A stretch of DNA of 64,000 bases. It comes from JANQEU01 sp965601455. GTDB taxonomy: Bacteria > Bacteroidota > Bacteroidia > Cytophagales > Cyclobacteriaceae. The stretch lies in contig OZ271831.1 of the NCBI GenBank assembly GCA_965601455.1, positions 1,550,001 through 1,614,000 on the forward strand. Direction: 5' to 3'. Of this stretch, positions 26,887-36,501 are shown piece by piece. The notes beneath the pieces were generated by a model. The model was not told the origin of the DNA and made no database searches. It was given only the letters and a program-made list of their open reading frames with translations. The number at the start of each line of letters is the position of its first letter. Position 1 is the first letter of the stretch. The translations under genes and the position numbers were made by a program.

Positions 26887-27474
26887 CTATTTATTTGCCA
26901 GCCTTTTACGGATTCGACTAAGCGATGGCCCTTGAATACCAAGGTAAGACGAGATATGATAAAGGGGTACATCTTGAGAAAGCTCCGGGTGTGCCTCAAT
27001 CAGCTCCACATACCTTTCTTCGGGAGATTTTAACAAAAAACTTTCGACACGGTCTGTAACTACAGTGGCTGCCGTTTCTGCAGCCAGTCGTCCAAAACAC
27101 TCCCATTCATGTGATTGATTGTATAGCTTTCGAAGGTCGAAAATATTGATACATACTATGTGAGCATCAGTCAACGCTTCAGTGTAATATTCACAGGGAA
27201 TTTGGTTGACAAAGCTTTTATAGGCACAGACAAACCCACTTTTGGAATAAAAAAAGATGTTTTGGTCTTCACCACTTTTATAATTGATGATATAGGACCT
27301 GAAAGTCCCTTCTACGATAAATCCCAGTTCCTTACAGACATTTTTGTAGTTGTTAAAGAGCTCGCCTTTCTTGAAAGACTTTTCATGCCAATATGCTCTT
27401 GATAGGTCAAAAGCTTCAGAAGACATTCCTGAGAATTGGTTAAATACAGGTTTGAGAAGATCAAGGCTATTCAT
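26887..27474 (-). CDS. Crp/Fnr family transcriptional regulator
   Basis: A 195-residue regulator. Residues about 30-130 are a cyclic-nucleotide-binding-like beta-barrel (KKGELFNNYKNVCKELGFIVEGTFRSY). The C-terminal HTH is shortened and reads DVPLYHISSYLGIQGPSLSRIRKRLA. No FNR iron-sulfur Cys cluster is evident. Such small Bacteroidota Crp-like proteins often control a neighbouring enzyme gene; here the hydrolase lies directly downstream on the same strand. Effector unknown. Confidence 0.9.
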   Translation of the reverse strand: MNSLDLLKPVFNQFSGMSSEAFDLSRAYWHEKSFKKGELFNNYKNVCKELGFIVEGTFRSYIINYKSGEDQNIFFYSKSGFVCAYKSFVNQIPCEYYTEALTDAHIVCINIFDLRKLYNQSHEWECFGRLAAETAATVVTDRVESFLLKSPEERYVELIEAHPELSQDVPLYHISSYLGIQGPSLSRIRKRLANK

Positions 27475-27725
27475 ATGGTGATGCTCGATTTTGCTTTTAA
27501 GCTGCCGATTTTACAGGTAAGCGGCTATTGTTTTACTTATTTGCTACTCTGACTTTTCATCCTTGTTTTATCGTAAGCCAAATTTCTCCGGTGAAGACTC
27601 TATTCTCTAGGGAACGCTTACATCCATTTCCCCAACCTTCGTTTTAGAAAATTGAATTTGGGAAAAATCATTATTGTAGAACTCGTAGTGTGATGTCCAT
27701 ATTACTCAGGCTACATCCTAGAGAG

Positions 27726-28172
27726 TTATTCGCCTTTAAAAGCTCTTTCAAAATCCTCAATGATCATTTTGCTCATAGTCATCATGGCCGCCATAACCCT
27801 TTGCGTTTGTTCAGGCGTTCCTGTTTTCATCATTTCGATAAACCTGTTTGGAACAATTTGCCATGAAACGCCAAACTTGTCTTTGCACCAACTACATCTA
27901 CCTTCACTTCCTCCATCGGAGATTAACCGATTCCATAACCGGTCAACTTCTTCCTGGTTGTCACACAATACATAGAAGGAGACTGCTTCATTAAACTTAT
28001 ATTGAGGTCCACCATTGAGGGCGATGAAGTTTGTTCCATCCAGTACGAATTCGACTATTACTCCACCATCTGAAGTGATTTCAGAGTTGTCAAATATTGA
28101 GCAATAGAATTCAGCTGCTTCTTTCGCTTGTTCGTCTAACCACAGGTATGGTGTAATTTTTTGAAACTTCAT
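27726..28172 (-). CDS. VOC family protein, PhnB-like
   Basis: A 148-residue protein of the PhnB/3-demethylubiquinone-methyltransferase-like VOC group. It has QKITPYLWLDEQAKEAAEFYCSIF at the start, VVEFVLDGTNFIALNGGP, the CSWCKDKFGVSWQIVPNRF block and the closing DFERAFKGE. The motif set is very typical of the family; enzymatic function is not established for it. Confidence 0.9.
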   Translation of the reverse strand: MKFQKITPYLWLDEQAKEAAEFYCSIFDNSEITSDGGVIVEFVLDGTNFIALNGGPQYKFNEAVSFYVLCDNQEEVDRLWNRLISDGGSEGRCSWCKDKFGVSWQIVPNRFIEMMKTGTPEQTQRVMAAMMTMSKMIIEDFERAFKGE

Positions 28173-28229
28173 ATCATACAGATTAATCTATCATTTTTCC
28201 GCAGTTCTGCTCTTGTATCGATTGTATTG

Positions 28230-28634
28230 CTATGGTAGTTGCCAGATCATTTCATGATTTGTTATTTCGGTGAAATTGACTCCAATGGCCGTGAAATCTC
28301 TTCCCATTTCTTTCATTTCCTCCATGTCTGACATTTGATTTGCAGTCTCCCTGGACGTCCATATACTGACATTGGTAAGTGATTTTTTCTCTTTATCCAT
28401 CGCTACAAAGTAGTTTATGTTGCCATCAAGCTTTTTTACTGCGGGCATTATTTTGTCTTTGAAAACGGTATTAAGTTTTTCTTCTACCGTTTTTTCTTTT
28501 TCGGGAGGATAGTAGCCTATCGATATTCGGACCACCGCATTATCAGGTATATTATTCATCTTATTCTCTTTTGTACAGTTTGAGAAAATAGTAACTATCA
28601 AAAGTGTAATGATAAGGTGTTTTGTAACTTTCAT
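28230..28634 (-). CDS. Small lipoprotein with ABM-like domain
   Basis: The start at 28634 begins a lipoprotein leader (MKVTKHLIITLLIVTIFSNC). The rest of about 110 residues has the ferredoxin-like pattern of antibiotic-biosynthesis-monooxygenase-type dimeric barrels: VVRISIGYYPPEKEKTVEEKL, NINYFVAMDKEKKSLTNVSIWTSRETA, then MKEMGRDF. Such domains usually bind a small aromatic or haem; no catalytic residue can be named. Surface anchoring of this fold is unusual. Confidence 0.6.
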   Translation of the reverse strand: MKVTKHLIITLLIVTIFSNCTKENKMNNIPDNAVVRISIGYYPPEKEKTVEEKLNTVFKDKIMPAVKKLDGNINYFVAMDKEKKSLTNVSIWTSRETANQMSDMEEMKEMGRDFTAIGVNFTEITNHEMIWQLP

Positions 28635-28795
28635 TTTCTGTCTTTTGGAGTTAATGATGGTCACGTAATTGGCTACGATTTTAACCGTATGTTGTAAGGG
28701 AACACTTTTTAAATACCTCCACCTCTAGCCAAAATAGTGTGAGTACTATCGTCTGAAACCACTATAAACTGATGTACCACCTTGTGATTGAGTAA

Positions 28796-29671
28796 CTACA
28801 GGTATGGGTTTTTTTTCATCTTAATCACTTTATACCCATTTTGCTTTAATGAACTCAATAGTTCCTCGTCTGGAGCTTGTTTGAAAATGATGGAACAAAC
28901 TATTTGATAAGGAATGATCCCCAGTTTACTTAGGAAGTTCTTTAAACTAATTCTTGATTTTACCTTTCTAAGTATCTTTCTATTGCTAATAGGCTGAGAT
29001 AAATCCAATGCAGTCGTATAATGGTCATTAAGTCCTTTGAAAGCGATGTATGGTAAATTGACACCCATTGCTATTTTTTCAATTTCCCGCTCCGATGTTT
29101 TGTACACGTAATTCCCGGATTCCTCAAAAGAGTAGTGATTCCTCCAGATTTTATCGATTAAGGTAGTTGAGAATCTATCTAGTATGTTTTTAATGAAGAT
29201 TATTACCGGCATTTGGATTCCGATATCATTTGGTTCTATTAAAATGATTCCTTTTTTAGAAACACGCAGCATTTCGTAAACTGCTATGTATGGTCTTGGA
29301 AAATGATGATAGGCTTCTTTGCATAGAACATAATCAAAAGCACTATCATCGAAACTGATGTCTTCGGCGTTTTCCTTACTGTATTTATCAATAAACTTTT
29401 CATCTTTTGCTTTTTTTAATATCGCATCAGATATATCACTTGCCGTTACATCCATGCCGTTTTTTGACAACCAATTGGCATCAACTCCCATACCATCTCC
29501 AACCGTCAACCACTTATCATTAATTTTTAAAAACGGTTTCAAGAGACTGTACATTCGATCATGTCTCCAGTAATTGATTGAATTTTGATTTTTTAAGCGG
29601 ACTAAACTGGCATTGTCAATGATGTGTTTTTCATGAGCTTCGTAACTGTCTTTCTCAAAGGTTTTATCCAC
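28796..29671 (-). CDS. Class I SAM-dependent methyltransferase
   Basis: A 291-residue protein. SAM-binding motif I is WLTVGDGMGVDANWLSKNG (about 55-72), motif II is in DVTASDISDAILKKA, and the post-I strand FDYVLCKEAYHHFPRPYIA fits the Methyltransf_11 family. The C-terminal half (about 150-291) is extended and basic. The substrate is not predictable; sugar or lipid methylation is possible. It is read alone, with about 160 bp on the upstream side. Confidence 0.87.
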   Translation of the reverse strand: MDKTFEKDSYEAHEKHIIDNASLVRLKNQNSINYWRHDRMYSLLKPFLKINDKWLTVGDGMGVDANWLSKNGMDVTASDISDAILKKAKDEKFIDKYSKENAEDISFDDSAFDYVLCKEAYHHFPRPYIAVYEMLRVSKKGIILIEPNDIGIQMPVIIFIKNILDRFSTTLIDKIWRNHYSFEESGNYVYKTSEREIEKIAMGVNLPYIAFKGLNDHYTTALDLSQPISNRKILRKVKSRISLKNFLSKLGIIPYQIVCSIIFKQAPDEELLSSLKQNGYKVIKMKKNPYL

Positions 29672-29835
29672 TTTCTTTCTTGTTTAATCAAACATAATGA
29701 ATGATTGTTATGTGCAGGGATCTAATTTAATTTGATGACCTTTATTTATTCTTCAAACAACTAGATTCAATACTTACTCCTAGGTTTTTGGAATATCCAA
29801 GACGGTGATAAAGCGGATAATTGATAACGCGAGTC

Positions 29836-31026
29836 CTAATATTCTTGTGTGAGGCCCTGATATAGATAGTTTTTGGGCTTTTCCCCGGCTTTGAGCTTCT
29901 CAATCGCCAAATCGATAGAATGATGCCTCATCCAATCTTCGCTTTCAGGTATCATTTTTTTGGCTGATTCAGCGAAGGATAATGCCTCAGTGAATTTTTC
30001 CTCCTGGGCTAATGCCCGGGCCATACCCAAATGCGTCAGCCAATAATTGGGATGTTTTTCATGATTAAGTTTCAGAATACGTACAGCCTCTTCCAGTTTG
30101 TTCTGTTCAATTAATTCCCGACCGTAATTATGGAGATCAAAAACGCCGGCAGTATGCTTGATCGCAAATTCCATAATGGAATCGCTCTCTTGTTGACGCT
30201 CTAATTTCTCAAGAATACCTGCTTTTAGTTTTAATGTTTGGAAATTGGCCATCCCAACCCATGATTGGTTGATTGCCTTCTCAGCCCATAATAGCCCTTC
30301 CTCCAACTGAATATTATTATCATAGCAAAATTGGGCGGCTTCCATCCAGTTGTACCAATAACCGAGTTTGTTGTATTCTAATTCAGATCTTATTTGATCC
30401 ACATACAGTTCATTGATGTTGTCAACTGAGAATTGGATAGGAACGGAAAGGTTATCCCACGAAAACACCAGGGTGCAGCGATCCACAAAACGATCAGTAA
30501 AGCTGAAGTCCAGCCATTCTTGACGGTCTACACTTTTAGGCTTCACATTCACGCGTAATGCATCTTGACTTTCATCATAAAAGTAATGGCCCCATGAGTC
30601 GGTTTTGTTGGAGAATATAATGGTCCAATCCTCATTATTAGGAATACCAAAAAGTCCATAAGTTCCGGCAGGTAGTTTTTCTCCTTCTACCAGGACATCA
30701 TGAGATATTGAAATGATTGTATTTTCATTTGCTCCCATTCTATAGGGCTTCGATGTTGTTGGGTCACCGCTATTCTCCATCCACCTTTCTTCCGTCATCC
30801 CATCTTTAATTAATTGGCCCCAAATCTGGCCACCTCGGTCTTCCCCATCCGGCGCAGTCACATCCGGGCTGTTGTAGATAACCTCAATTTTGACCAGTCC
30901 CATATTCTGACTTACTGAGGCTTGTTGATTTCCTCCCTGGGGGATATCAGAAACCTGAGCATGCAACAGAAAAGGAATGCTAAACATTGTCAGGATAACG
31001 GTGTATTTTGTAAAAGGTAAATTCAT
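29836..31026 (-). CDS. DUF2911 domain protein with C-terminal TPR-like helices, exported
   Basis: A 396-residue protein with a signal peptide (1-23). The DUF2911 beta-domain (about 40-190) is recognisable by VEVIYNSPDVTAPDGEDRG-like text, ANENTIISISHDVLVEGEKLPAGTYGLFGIP and WGHYFYDE. The C-terminal 200 residues are helical repeats of TPR character (LKLNHEKHPNYWLTHLGMARALAQEEKFTEAL). The two-part layout is standard for Bacteroidota. Function unknown. Confidence 0.88.
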   Translation of the reverse strand: MNLPFTKYTVILTMFSIPFLLHAQVSDIPQGGNQQASVSQNMGLVKIEVIYNSPDVTAPDGEDRGGQIWGQLIKDGMTEERWMENSGDPTTSKPYRMGANENTIISISHDVLVEGEKLPAGTYGLFGIPNNEDWTIIFSNKTDSWGHYFYDESQDALRVNVKPKSVDRQEWLDFSFTDRFVDRCTLVFSWDNLSVPIQFSVDNINELYVDQIRSELEYNKLGYWYNWMEAAQFCYDNNIQLEEGLLWAEKAINQSWVGMANFQTLKLKAGILEKLERQQESDSIMEFAIKHTAGVFDLHNYGRELIEQNKLEEAVRILKLNHEKHPNYWLTHLGMARALAQEEKFTEALSFAESAKKMIPESEDWMRHHSIDLAIEKLKAGEKPKNYLYQGLTQEY

Positions 31027-31108
31027 CTCTCTGTTGTGGCTAAGTCCATGTATAGCATATACCCCTAGGTCAGTTGTTTTTCTAAGCTATCAGTTAGCTA
31101 CTAAGGGG

Positions 31109-31459
31109 CTACTGTATTATTTGTCGTACGTTCGTTTTCATGAATAAGTTGTTTTTTCTGTTCCGTAATGTCCCCCTGAAATTTACCCTTTTTCCTTCCC
31201 TGATGAATTCTGCAGTACCACGAATTACGATTTTATTTTGGGTCTCAATAATGTCTTGCGTTGTGAAATTTGTTTGGACTGATTTGAAATATTCAGCTGT
31301 TTGAATGCAATTCTGAATTACGCTTGGTTTTCCATCAAACTTGTTTTCACCAATGATATTCCATTCAATATTTTCAGATAAATAGGGGAAAACCAATTCG
31401 AAATTTCCAATCGAGAAAGACTCTACTACCTCCCTTTTTGTGTATTTCATTTCGACCAT
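31109..31459 (-). CDS. SnoaL/NTF2-like cytoplasmic protein
   Basis: A 116-residue protein without a leader, resembling a SnoaL-like fold: an opening helix VVESFSIGNFELVFPYLSENIEWNI and then SVIQNCIQTAEYFKSV, followed by strands TTQDIIETQNKIVIRGTAEF. Function unknown; such proteins often act as small isomerases or as binding partners. Confidence 0.68.
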   Translation of the reverse strand: MVEMKYTKREVVESFSIGNFELVFPYLSENIEWNIIGENKFDGKPSVIQNCIQTAEYFKSVQTNFTTQDIIETQNKIVIRGTAEFIREGKRVNFRGTLRNRKNNLFMKTNVRQIIQ

Positions 31460-31589
31460 TTTTTACAAAGAACAGTAATGATAGTTAAACCAATATATTC
31501 AGGGTTAGTTGCCCCCGCCCTTACTGGTACCTGGATTAATGAATGTTTAGCCGAATTCTTGATCTCTCAGAGAGAGGATTGTCAACTCA

Positions 31590-33611
31590 TCAATTAACGC
31601 GATCACTTCCATTTTGAGGTAAGTTTATCTTGAAGGTTGTTCCTGATCCTGGATGGGAATTTACTGAGATATTTCCACCGTGATCCTCAATAATCTTATA
31701 GGTAATGGAAAGACCTAACCCCGTTCCTTCACCGGGACTTTTTGTTGTAAAAAATGGATCCATAATCTTAGCAAGGTCTTCCTGATGGATACCCTGACCG
31801 TCATCAGCAATAGAAATTACGACGCCACCATTTTCTGCGGCGGTGCTTATACTTATGGTTCCCTCGTCTTTGATAGCTTGTTCAGCATTCGAAAGTAGGT
31901 TCATTAGCGCCTGGTGCAGTCTTCCTTCATTTCCCGTTATTATGGTACTCGATTCGGTCAATTCTTTGTTGACTTTGACTTTGTGCTTTAACCGGGTTTC
32001 GAGAATGACAAGACAATGATTGATAGCCTGGTTGAGATCGCATTTTTCATCCATTTCCGTTGTTTCACGACTGAAATGCGAAAGGCTTTTAACTATTGCG
32101 GATGCGCGATCTGCTCCTTCGTTTACTATCCCAATTAGCTTTGATATTAACTCATCATCATTCTTTGATCCCAGTTGTCTTTCTAACTCCCGGATTCCCC
32201 CCTTTATGTAGTTCAAAGGGTTGTTGATCTCATGGCCGATCCCTGCGGATAATAAACCAAGTGAAGCCATTTTCTTAGATTCAACAAGACTTGATTGTGC
32301 GTCTTGGAGTTTCTTTATGGTTTCATTCAACTCTTCGTTACTTTCTTCCAACTCCTGTGTTCTTTCCTTCACATTCTTTTCAAGAATTGCATTTTGTTCT
32401 TTTTGCATTTGAACCAGTTCTTCCTGGGATTTCTTATACTGAGTTTCAGCTACATTTTTGTTAAAATCTATCTTCCTGTTGAGGCTGAGATTTAGCAGCA
32501 AGGCTTCTACGAAGAATCCCGCCCAGGCACCGTGAAAAGTTGCGGTATAGGCGAGTGTAGTATCCTCGTTTCTTAGCAGGATGTAGCTTACATGCAGGAC
32601 GAGGAACAGGATATATGCCACCACGTAGAAGCTCACATACGTATGACCCCTTCGCAGCATCATGATCCCGCCTGTAAACAATAAACTCAATGTGATGGCA
32701 ATGCTTAAATTGGCCATTATCACAAAGTAGGTCAAGTCAATGGCGATATAGATGAAAAGGAGTGATAATGCAGCGATTGCGAAACGGGCGAAATTGAATA
32801 GAAATGGAATATTCTTTTTCAGCTGAAGAAAGTAGATCCCGTAGATGATTGCCATGATATTTAAAAGACAGATGGCAGTTATGTGGATCACGAATTTTGA
32901 ATATGGAGCGATTGGAATAATCTGGTACAATAGATTGTTGCCACCGTGAGCAAAAATTATGATGATAAAAGAAGACACGTAAACTGAATAAAGTCCGAAA
33001 ATCTTCTCACGGGTAGATACCCACCTGAATAAATTAATCAATAGGATAATAAAAAGCCCCCCAATGGCAATTGAATTGAAGGCAGTTTTCTTTATCTGTC
33101 TATTCAGTGCCATAATCTTGTTTTCCGCTATGATCATAGGAAAAACGGGCTCGATGAGGTGAACATATATTGGCTGGTCAATCTCCGAAAAGGGCAGGGA
33201 AAAACTTGGAAAGGAAGATCGCATTGTGATTTCCGCATCAAGTCCGGATTTAATGACCTCCCACTTGGCTGTAGGTGTGTGATAATAGAGGTCTATTATT
33301 CTGGCATTTCCAAGGAAAGTCAGTTGGTGTTCAGTACCTAATCCCTTTAATACATTCGGGTCAAAAATTATCCAGAGACCACCTTTAAAGGTTATATAAG
33401 GAAATCTTCGTGGTGTAATTTTTTCCGGATCCATCTCCCTGACCTCTTTGAAGCTCAAGTCGTTTTCTTGATCCACTATAAGCCTTAACCACTCTAATGC
33501 AACAATTTGATCAGAAGGAGTGTCCGGTTGAACCTCTGAGGGTATGAATGACAGAAATATGACCGCTGAGAAAGTCAGCAGCATGGTTTGAATGTGAACG
33601 CTAAATCTCAA
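31590..33611 (-). CDS. 7TMR-DISM sensor histidine kinase
   Basis: A 673-residue kinase. A signal peptide precedes an extracytoplasmic 7TMR-DISMED2-like beta-domain (about 35-165). Seven transmembrane helices span about 178-378, a coiled coil covers 385-445, and the kinase core follows. The H-box is SAGIGHEINNPLNYI with phospho-acceptor His460, the N-box LMNLLSNAEQAIKDEG, G1 DDGQGI and G2 GEGTGLGLSI. It should sense an extracellular, perhaps carbohydrate-like, ligand and phosphorylate a response regulator. No regulator gene is adjacent, so it is an orphan. Confidence 0.95.
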   Translation of the reverse strand: MRFSVHIQTMLLTFSAVIFLSFIPSEVQPDTPSDQIVALEWLRLIVDQENDLSFKEVREMDPEKITPRRFPYITFKGGLWIIFDPNVLKGLGTEHQLTFLGNARIIDLYYHTPTAKWEVIKSGLDAEITMRSSFPSFSLPFSEIDQPIYVHLIEPVFPMIIAENKIMALNRQIKKTAFNSIAIGGLFIILLINLFRWVSTREKIFGLYSVYVSSFIIIIFAHGGNNLLYQIIPIAPYSKFVIHITAICLLNIMAIIYGIYFLQLKKNIPFLFNFARFAIAALSLLFIYIAIDLTYFVIMANLSIAITLSLLFTGGIMMLRRGHTYVSFYVVAYILFLVLHVSYILLRNEDTTLAYTATFHGAWAGFFVEALLLNLSLNRKIDFNKNVAETQYKKSQEELVQMQKEQNAILEKNVKERTQELEESNEELNETIKKLQDAQSSLVESKKMASLGLLSAGIGHEINNPLNYIKGGIRELERQLGSKNDDELISKLIGIVNEGADRASAIVKSLSHFSRETTEMDEKCDLNQAINHCLVILETRLKHKVKVNKELTESSTIITGNEGRLHQALMNLLSNAEQAIKDEGTISISTAAENGGVVISIADDGQGIHQEDLAKIMDPFFTTKSPGEGTGLGLSITYKIIEDHGGNISVNSHPGSGTTFKINLPQNGSDRVN

Positions 33612-33810
33612 ATGCTTAATCTTGGTTGACTTTTATCTCCAACCCCAGCTGTTGTTCTGATTTCATTTTTTCAGATGAAATAATACGATCATTATTCTTT
33701 AGCTGCAAGTGGTTCACAACGTATTAAGATGACTGGAGAGGAGTTTCGTTATTCAATACAGTCTTTACTCGGGTGAACGAAAAATAACCAGAAGTGAGGG
33801 TGAAGGTTAG

Positions 33811-33838
33811 GGGTTTAGCAGGAAAAACCCGTTTTTTT
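33811..33838 (+). terminator. Terminator-like hairpin with T-run on plus strand
   Basis: GGGTTT (33811-33816) pairs with AAACCC (33825-33830), followed by a run of seven T on the plus strand. Both flanking genes are minus-strand, so no plus-strand gene obviously needs it. It sits just past the stop of the serine hydrolase at 33846, where its hairpin could still act as a 3' end. Confidence 0.35.
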
Positions 33839-33845
33839 CGCCGTT

Positions 33846-34994
33846 TCACCTTTCATTAATTAGCCGTTTGGCGTATTTATTTTTTAGACGAATGGCTGCT
33901 TGATTGAATTTGGAATAATCTTCATTCCAATATCCATTGTGCATAATAACAAATGCGAAAGAGCGATCCAGATGGTTTACAAGCAATGACTGAAATCCAA
34001 TATCTGATCCGGCATGATCAAAACCAAATCCGATTTTTTCATTAGACGAGAAAAGATGCCAACCCAGGCCGACGGAGGTTCCATCATCATCTTGAAATTG
34101 CTGTTGAGTGAGCAGATTAAAGGTAGATTCACTAAATACTTGCTGACCATTTAGGGTTCCTTTATTTGCGTATAATTTCATGTAATTCAACATGTCCTCC
34201 ACATTTGAATTCAATGTGCTAGAAGGTGCATGTGAGCGGTTGTAAGGATAGGTATCATGCGCTTTGACAAATGGTCTTTTTACATGTGGTGTGGTCAAAA
34301 GTGATGTATCAACATCAGGCAAAAAGAAGCTGCTGTTTTTCATGCCTGCAGGCTCCAAAATATTCATCTTTACAAAAGCCTCGAAAGACATACCGCTGGC
34401 TTTGGCGATTACATCTCCTAATATTTCAAAGGCCATATTCGAGTAATCGTACTTTGAACCGGGATCAGATTTGAGTTTTTTATTTCTAATGCTTTTTACA
34501 TACTCTTCCAGCGCCGTATCATGAAACTGTGGATTGTTCCAATGGTAATTAGCTACATCGGGCATTCCTGATGTATGCGTAACTAAATGACGGATGGTGA
34601 TATCCTTGTAGCGTGGGTCTTTCATTTCGAAGTAAGGAAGGTGATCCGTCACTTTGTCTTCCAGGTCCAGTTTTTGTTGCTCAATTAGTTGTCCGATTGC
34701 AGTGGCGACAAATGTCTTTGAGATGGATGCCAGGTGAAAAATAGATGATGTTGTGACCGAATCTGTTTCTCCTAATTTCTTTACTCCAAATCCTTTAGCA
34801 TATAGCGTTTCCCCATTCACAATGATTCCTATCGCTAAGCCGGGAAACTTATTTTCCTGTAGTTGTAACCAACAAATTGAATCCAGGTTGGCCTCATCTT
34901 CCCTGGATATTTGAACTGGTAGATTTTGACCCTGAACAATGTTTGTCGTAGTAAGTAGTAGCACCGTAATTAATACTGGCGAATGCCTATTCAT
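33846..34994 (-). CDS. Beta-lactamase-family serine hydrolase, exported
   Basis: The start at 34994 gives a signal peptide (MNRHSPVLITVLLLTTTNIVQG); earlier ATGs at 35030 and 35000 add unlikely residues. The 382-residue class C-like serine hydrolase carries S-I-S-K (Ser90/Lys93 from this start) in LASISKTFVA, the Tyr motif in KYDYSNMAFE, and a FDHAGSDIGFQ region in place of the HxG triad. Relatives are esterases, peptidases or penicillin-binding-like enzymes rather than true beta-lactamases. A second relative, broken by a stop, is at 48800-50023. Confidence 0.92.
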   Translation of the reverse strand: MNRHSPVLITVLLLTTTNIVQGQNLPVQISREDEANLDSICWLQLQENKFPGLAIGIIVNGETLYAKGFGVKKLGETDSVTTSSIFHLASISKTFVATAIGQLIEQQKLDLEDKVTDHLPYFEMKDPRYKDITIRHLVTHTSGMPDVANYHWNNPQFHDTALEEYVKSIRNKKLKSDPGSKYDYSNMAFEILGDVIAKASGMSFEAFVKMNILEPAGMKNSSFFLPDVDTSLLTTPHVKRPFVKAHDTYPYNRSHAPSSTLNSNVEDMLNYMKLYANKGTLNGQQVFSESTFNLLTQQQFQDDDGTSVGLGWHLFSSNEKIGFGFDHAGSDIGFQSLLVNHLDRSFAFVIMHNGYWNEDYSKFNQAAIRLKNKYAKRLINER

Positions 34995-35072
34995 TATCAT
35001 GCTGATTCGTTGCTTGTTAAGATCGTACAACCCGCTTAATACAATGTTGACCGTGTTAATATTCTTTATTTT

Positions 35073-35642
35073 TTAGCAATGGCTTTTCGTTACTCTTCTT
35101 AATTCAGGAATAATAGATTTTTCAAACCATTCATTCTTTTTAAGCCAAATATTATTCCTTGGTGAAGGATGGGGTAGAGGCAAATATTTGGGTAAGTACT
35201 CGGTATAGCTTTTTACCGTATTGGTTAGAGTGTTTTTGACAGAGCCCTTCAAATAATATTTCTGTGCATAGTTCCCAATTAACAAGATCAACTCCTTATT
35301 CTGGATTTGATCTAAAAGAGGATCGTGCCATTTGGGTGCGCATTCGGGTCTTGGTGGTAAATCTCCGTTTTCACCTGTACCCGGATAACAAAAGCCCATT
35401 GGAATTAGGGCAAATATGTCTTTGTCGTAGAACTGCTTTTTAGTGACATTCAACCAGGACCTTAATCTATCCCCGCTCTTATCATCCCATGGTATTCGTG
35501 TTCGGTGGACGATACTTCCGGGAGCCTGTCCAATGATGACAATTTTACTTCTCGGCGAAGCTGAAAAAATTGGATTTACCCCATGGCTTAAGTGAGGTAA
35601 GCAAATGGTGCAATTCTTTATTTCTGAAATCAGGGCTTCCAT
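35073..35642 (-). CDS. Uracil-DNA glycosylase superfamily protein
   Basis: A 189-residue protein of the COG1573-type UDG superfamily. Motif 1 is IVIIGQAPGSIVH (GQAPG at 38-42), the later motif is PLPHPSPRNNIW (158-166), and the intervening LILLIGNYAQKYYL strand matches. The CxxC near the N-terminus (NCTICLPH, Cys11/Cys14) recalls family 4 iron-sulfur ligands, but a full cluster set is not clear. It may excise uracil or a related damaged base, but the Gln in motif 1 differs from classical UNG. Confidence 0.85.
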   Translation of the reverse strand: MEALISEIKNCTICLPHLSHGVNPIFSASPRSKIVIIGQAPGSIVHRTRIPWDDKSGDRLRSWLNVTKKQFYDKDIFALIPMGFCYPGTGENGDLPPRPECAPKWHDPLLDQIQNKELILLIGNYAQKYYLKGSVKNTLTNTVKSYTEYLPKYLPLPHPSPRNNIWLKKNEWFEKSIIPELRRVTKSHC

Positions 35643-35724
35643 GCTTGGTGTTCGACTTCCTGCAGTTTGATATACTCTACAGGACTGAATAATGCGAGTT
35701 CATGTTTTGTGGGCTTTTAATTCT

Positions 35725-36141
35725 TCATTGGGCCCATGGATTGTAAGAACCAAAATTCCATAAGTGCCCTTCTTTATCTCTACAGGAGTAAACACGACCA
35801 CCATAATCCTCATCTTTTATTTCTATAACTATTTCTGCTCCTTCCTGAACAGCTTTTTTATAGTGTTCATCGATATTCTCAACAATAATGTACGGCGCCT
35901 GTGTATTAAATCCATTAAGATCTTTCGGCGTCCTTATCAATTTACCATATTCATTATCATTTTCAGATCCTATCATAATCATTGCATTACCCAGGCTCAA
36001 CTGGGCGTGTGCAATGGTGCCATTTTCGCCTGGCACAACCAAATGCTTTTCAAATCCAAAAGCCCTACATAACCACTCAATTGCTGTTGGAGCATCTTTG
36101 TATCGCATTGTTGGGATGATAACAGATCCGTTTGATTTCAT
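35725..36141 (-). CDS. VOC family protein
   Basis: A 138-residue VOC protein, with MRYKDAPTAIEWLCRAFGFEKHLVVPGE at the start and EHYKKAVQEGAEIVIEIKDEDYGGRVYSCRDKEGHLWNFGSY at the end, the latter typical of the PhnB-like branch. It is cytoplasmic. Substrate unknown. Confidence 0.88.
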   Translation of the reverse strand: MKSNGSVIIPTMRYKDAPTAIEWLCRAFGFEKHLVVPGENGTIAHAQLSLGNAMIMIGSENDNEYGKLIRTPKDLNGFNTQAPYIIVENIDEHYKKAVQEGAEIVIEIKDEDYGGRVYSCRDKEGHLWNFGSYNPWAQ

Positions 36142-36309
36142 TTTGATATTGCTTTTTAGCTTACTAACAACACTATTTCCCCTGGGCCTTTGATTTTACT
36201 TCCAATCATTGCTTCCTGAGATGTATACCAAAATCTAAATTATTCGATTTACCCATCAGTTTCAAGGAGCAGTTAGATACATCATTTTTTAAATGTTAGG
36301 TTTCGCCTG

Positions 36310-36462
36310 TCATTTTTGTTGCCCAACGTCCCAATCAATATCAAATCGCTTCTTCAAGTAATCGTTTAGTGGCCCTAATCCAACAAGCTTTCCGATGGAT
36401 ATATCATTTGACCATTCATGTGATCTTTGAAATGGTCGTTTGGATCCGATTGGAAATGACAT
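36310..36462 (-). CDS. Possible small ORF (50 residues)
   Basis: The 360-bp gap 36142-36501 holds a 50-codon open frame starting at ATG 36462 and ending TGA 36310. It has a coding-like composition (GKLVGLGPLNDYLKKRF, which resembles a helix-hairpin-helix-type segment). It is flanked by ACATTTAA on its right (36459-36466) and TTAAATGT on its left (36289-36296). No homologue was recognised. It may be a small gene, a remnant, or chance. The rest of the gap shows nothing further. Confidence 0.3.
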   Translation of the reverse strand: MSFPIGSKRPFQRSHEWSNDISIGKLVGLGPLNDYLKKRFDIDWDVGQQK

Positions 36463-36501
36463 TTAACGCTCAGCTCGCATGGGCAAGTCCGCAACAAGCT
36501 G

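Noticed and set aside
33811..33838. An intrinsic terminator on the plus strand as evidence for a missed plus-strand gene
   Set aside because: The plus-strand sequence before it is only the antisense of the kinase gene, with no coding character.
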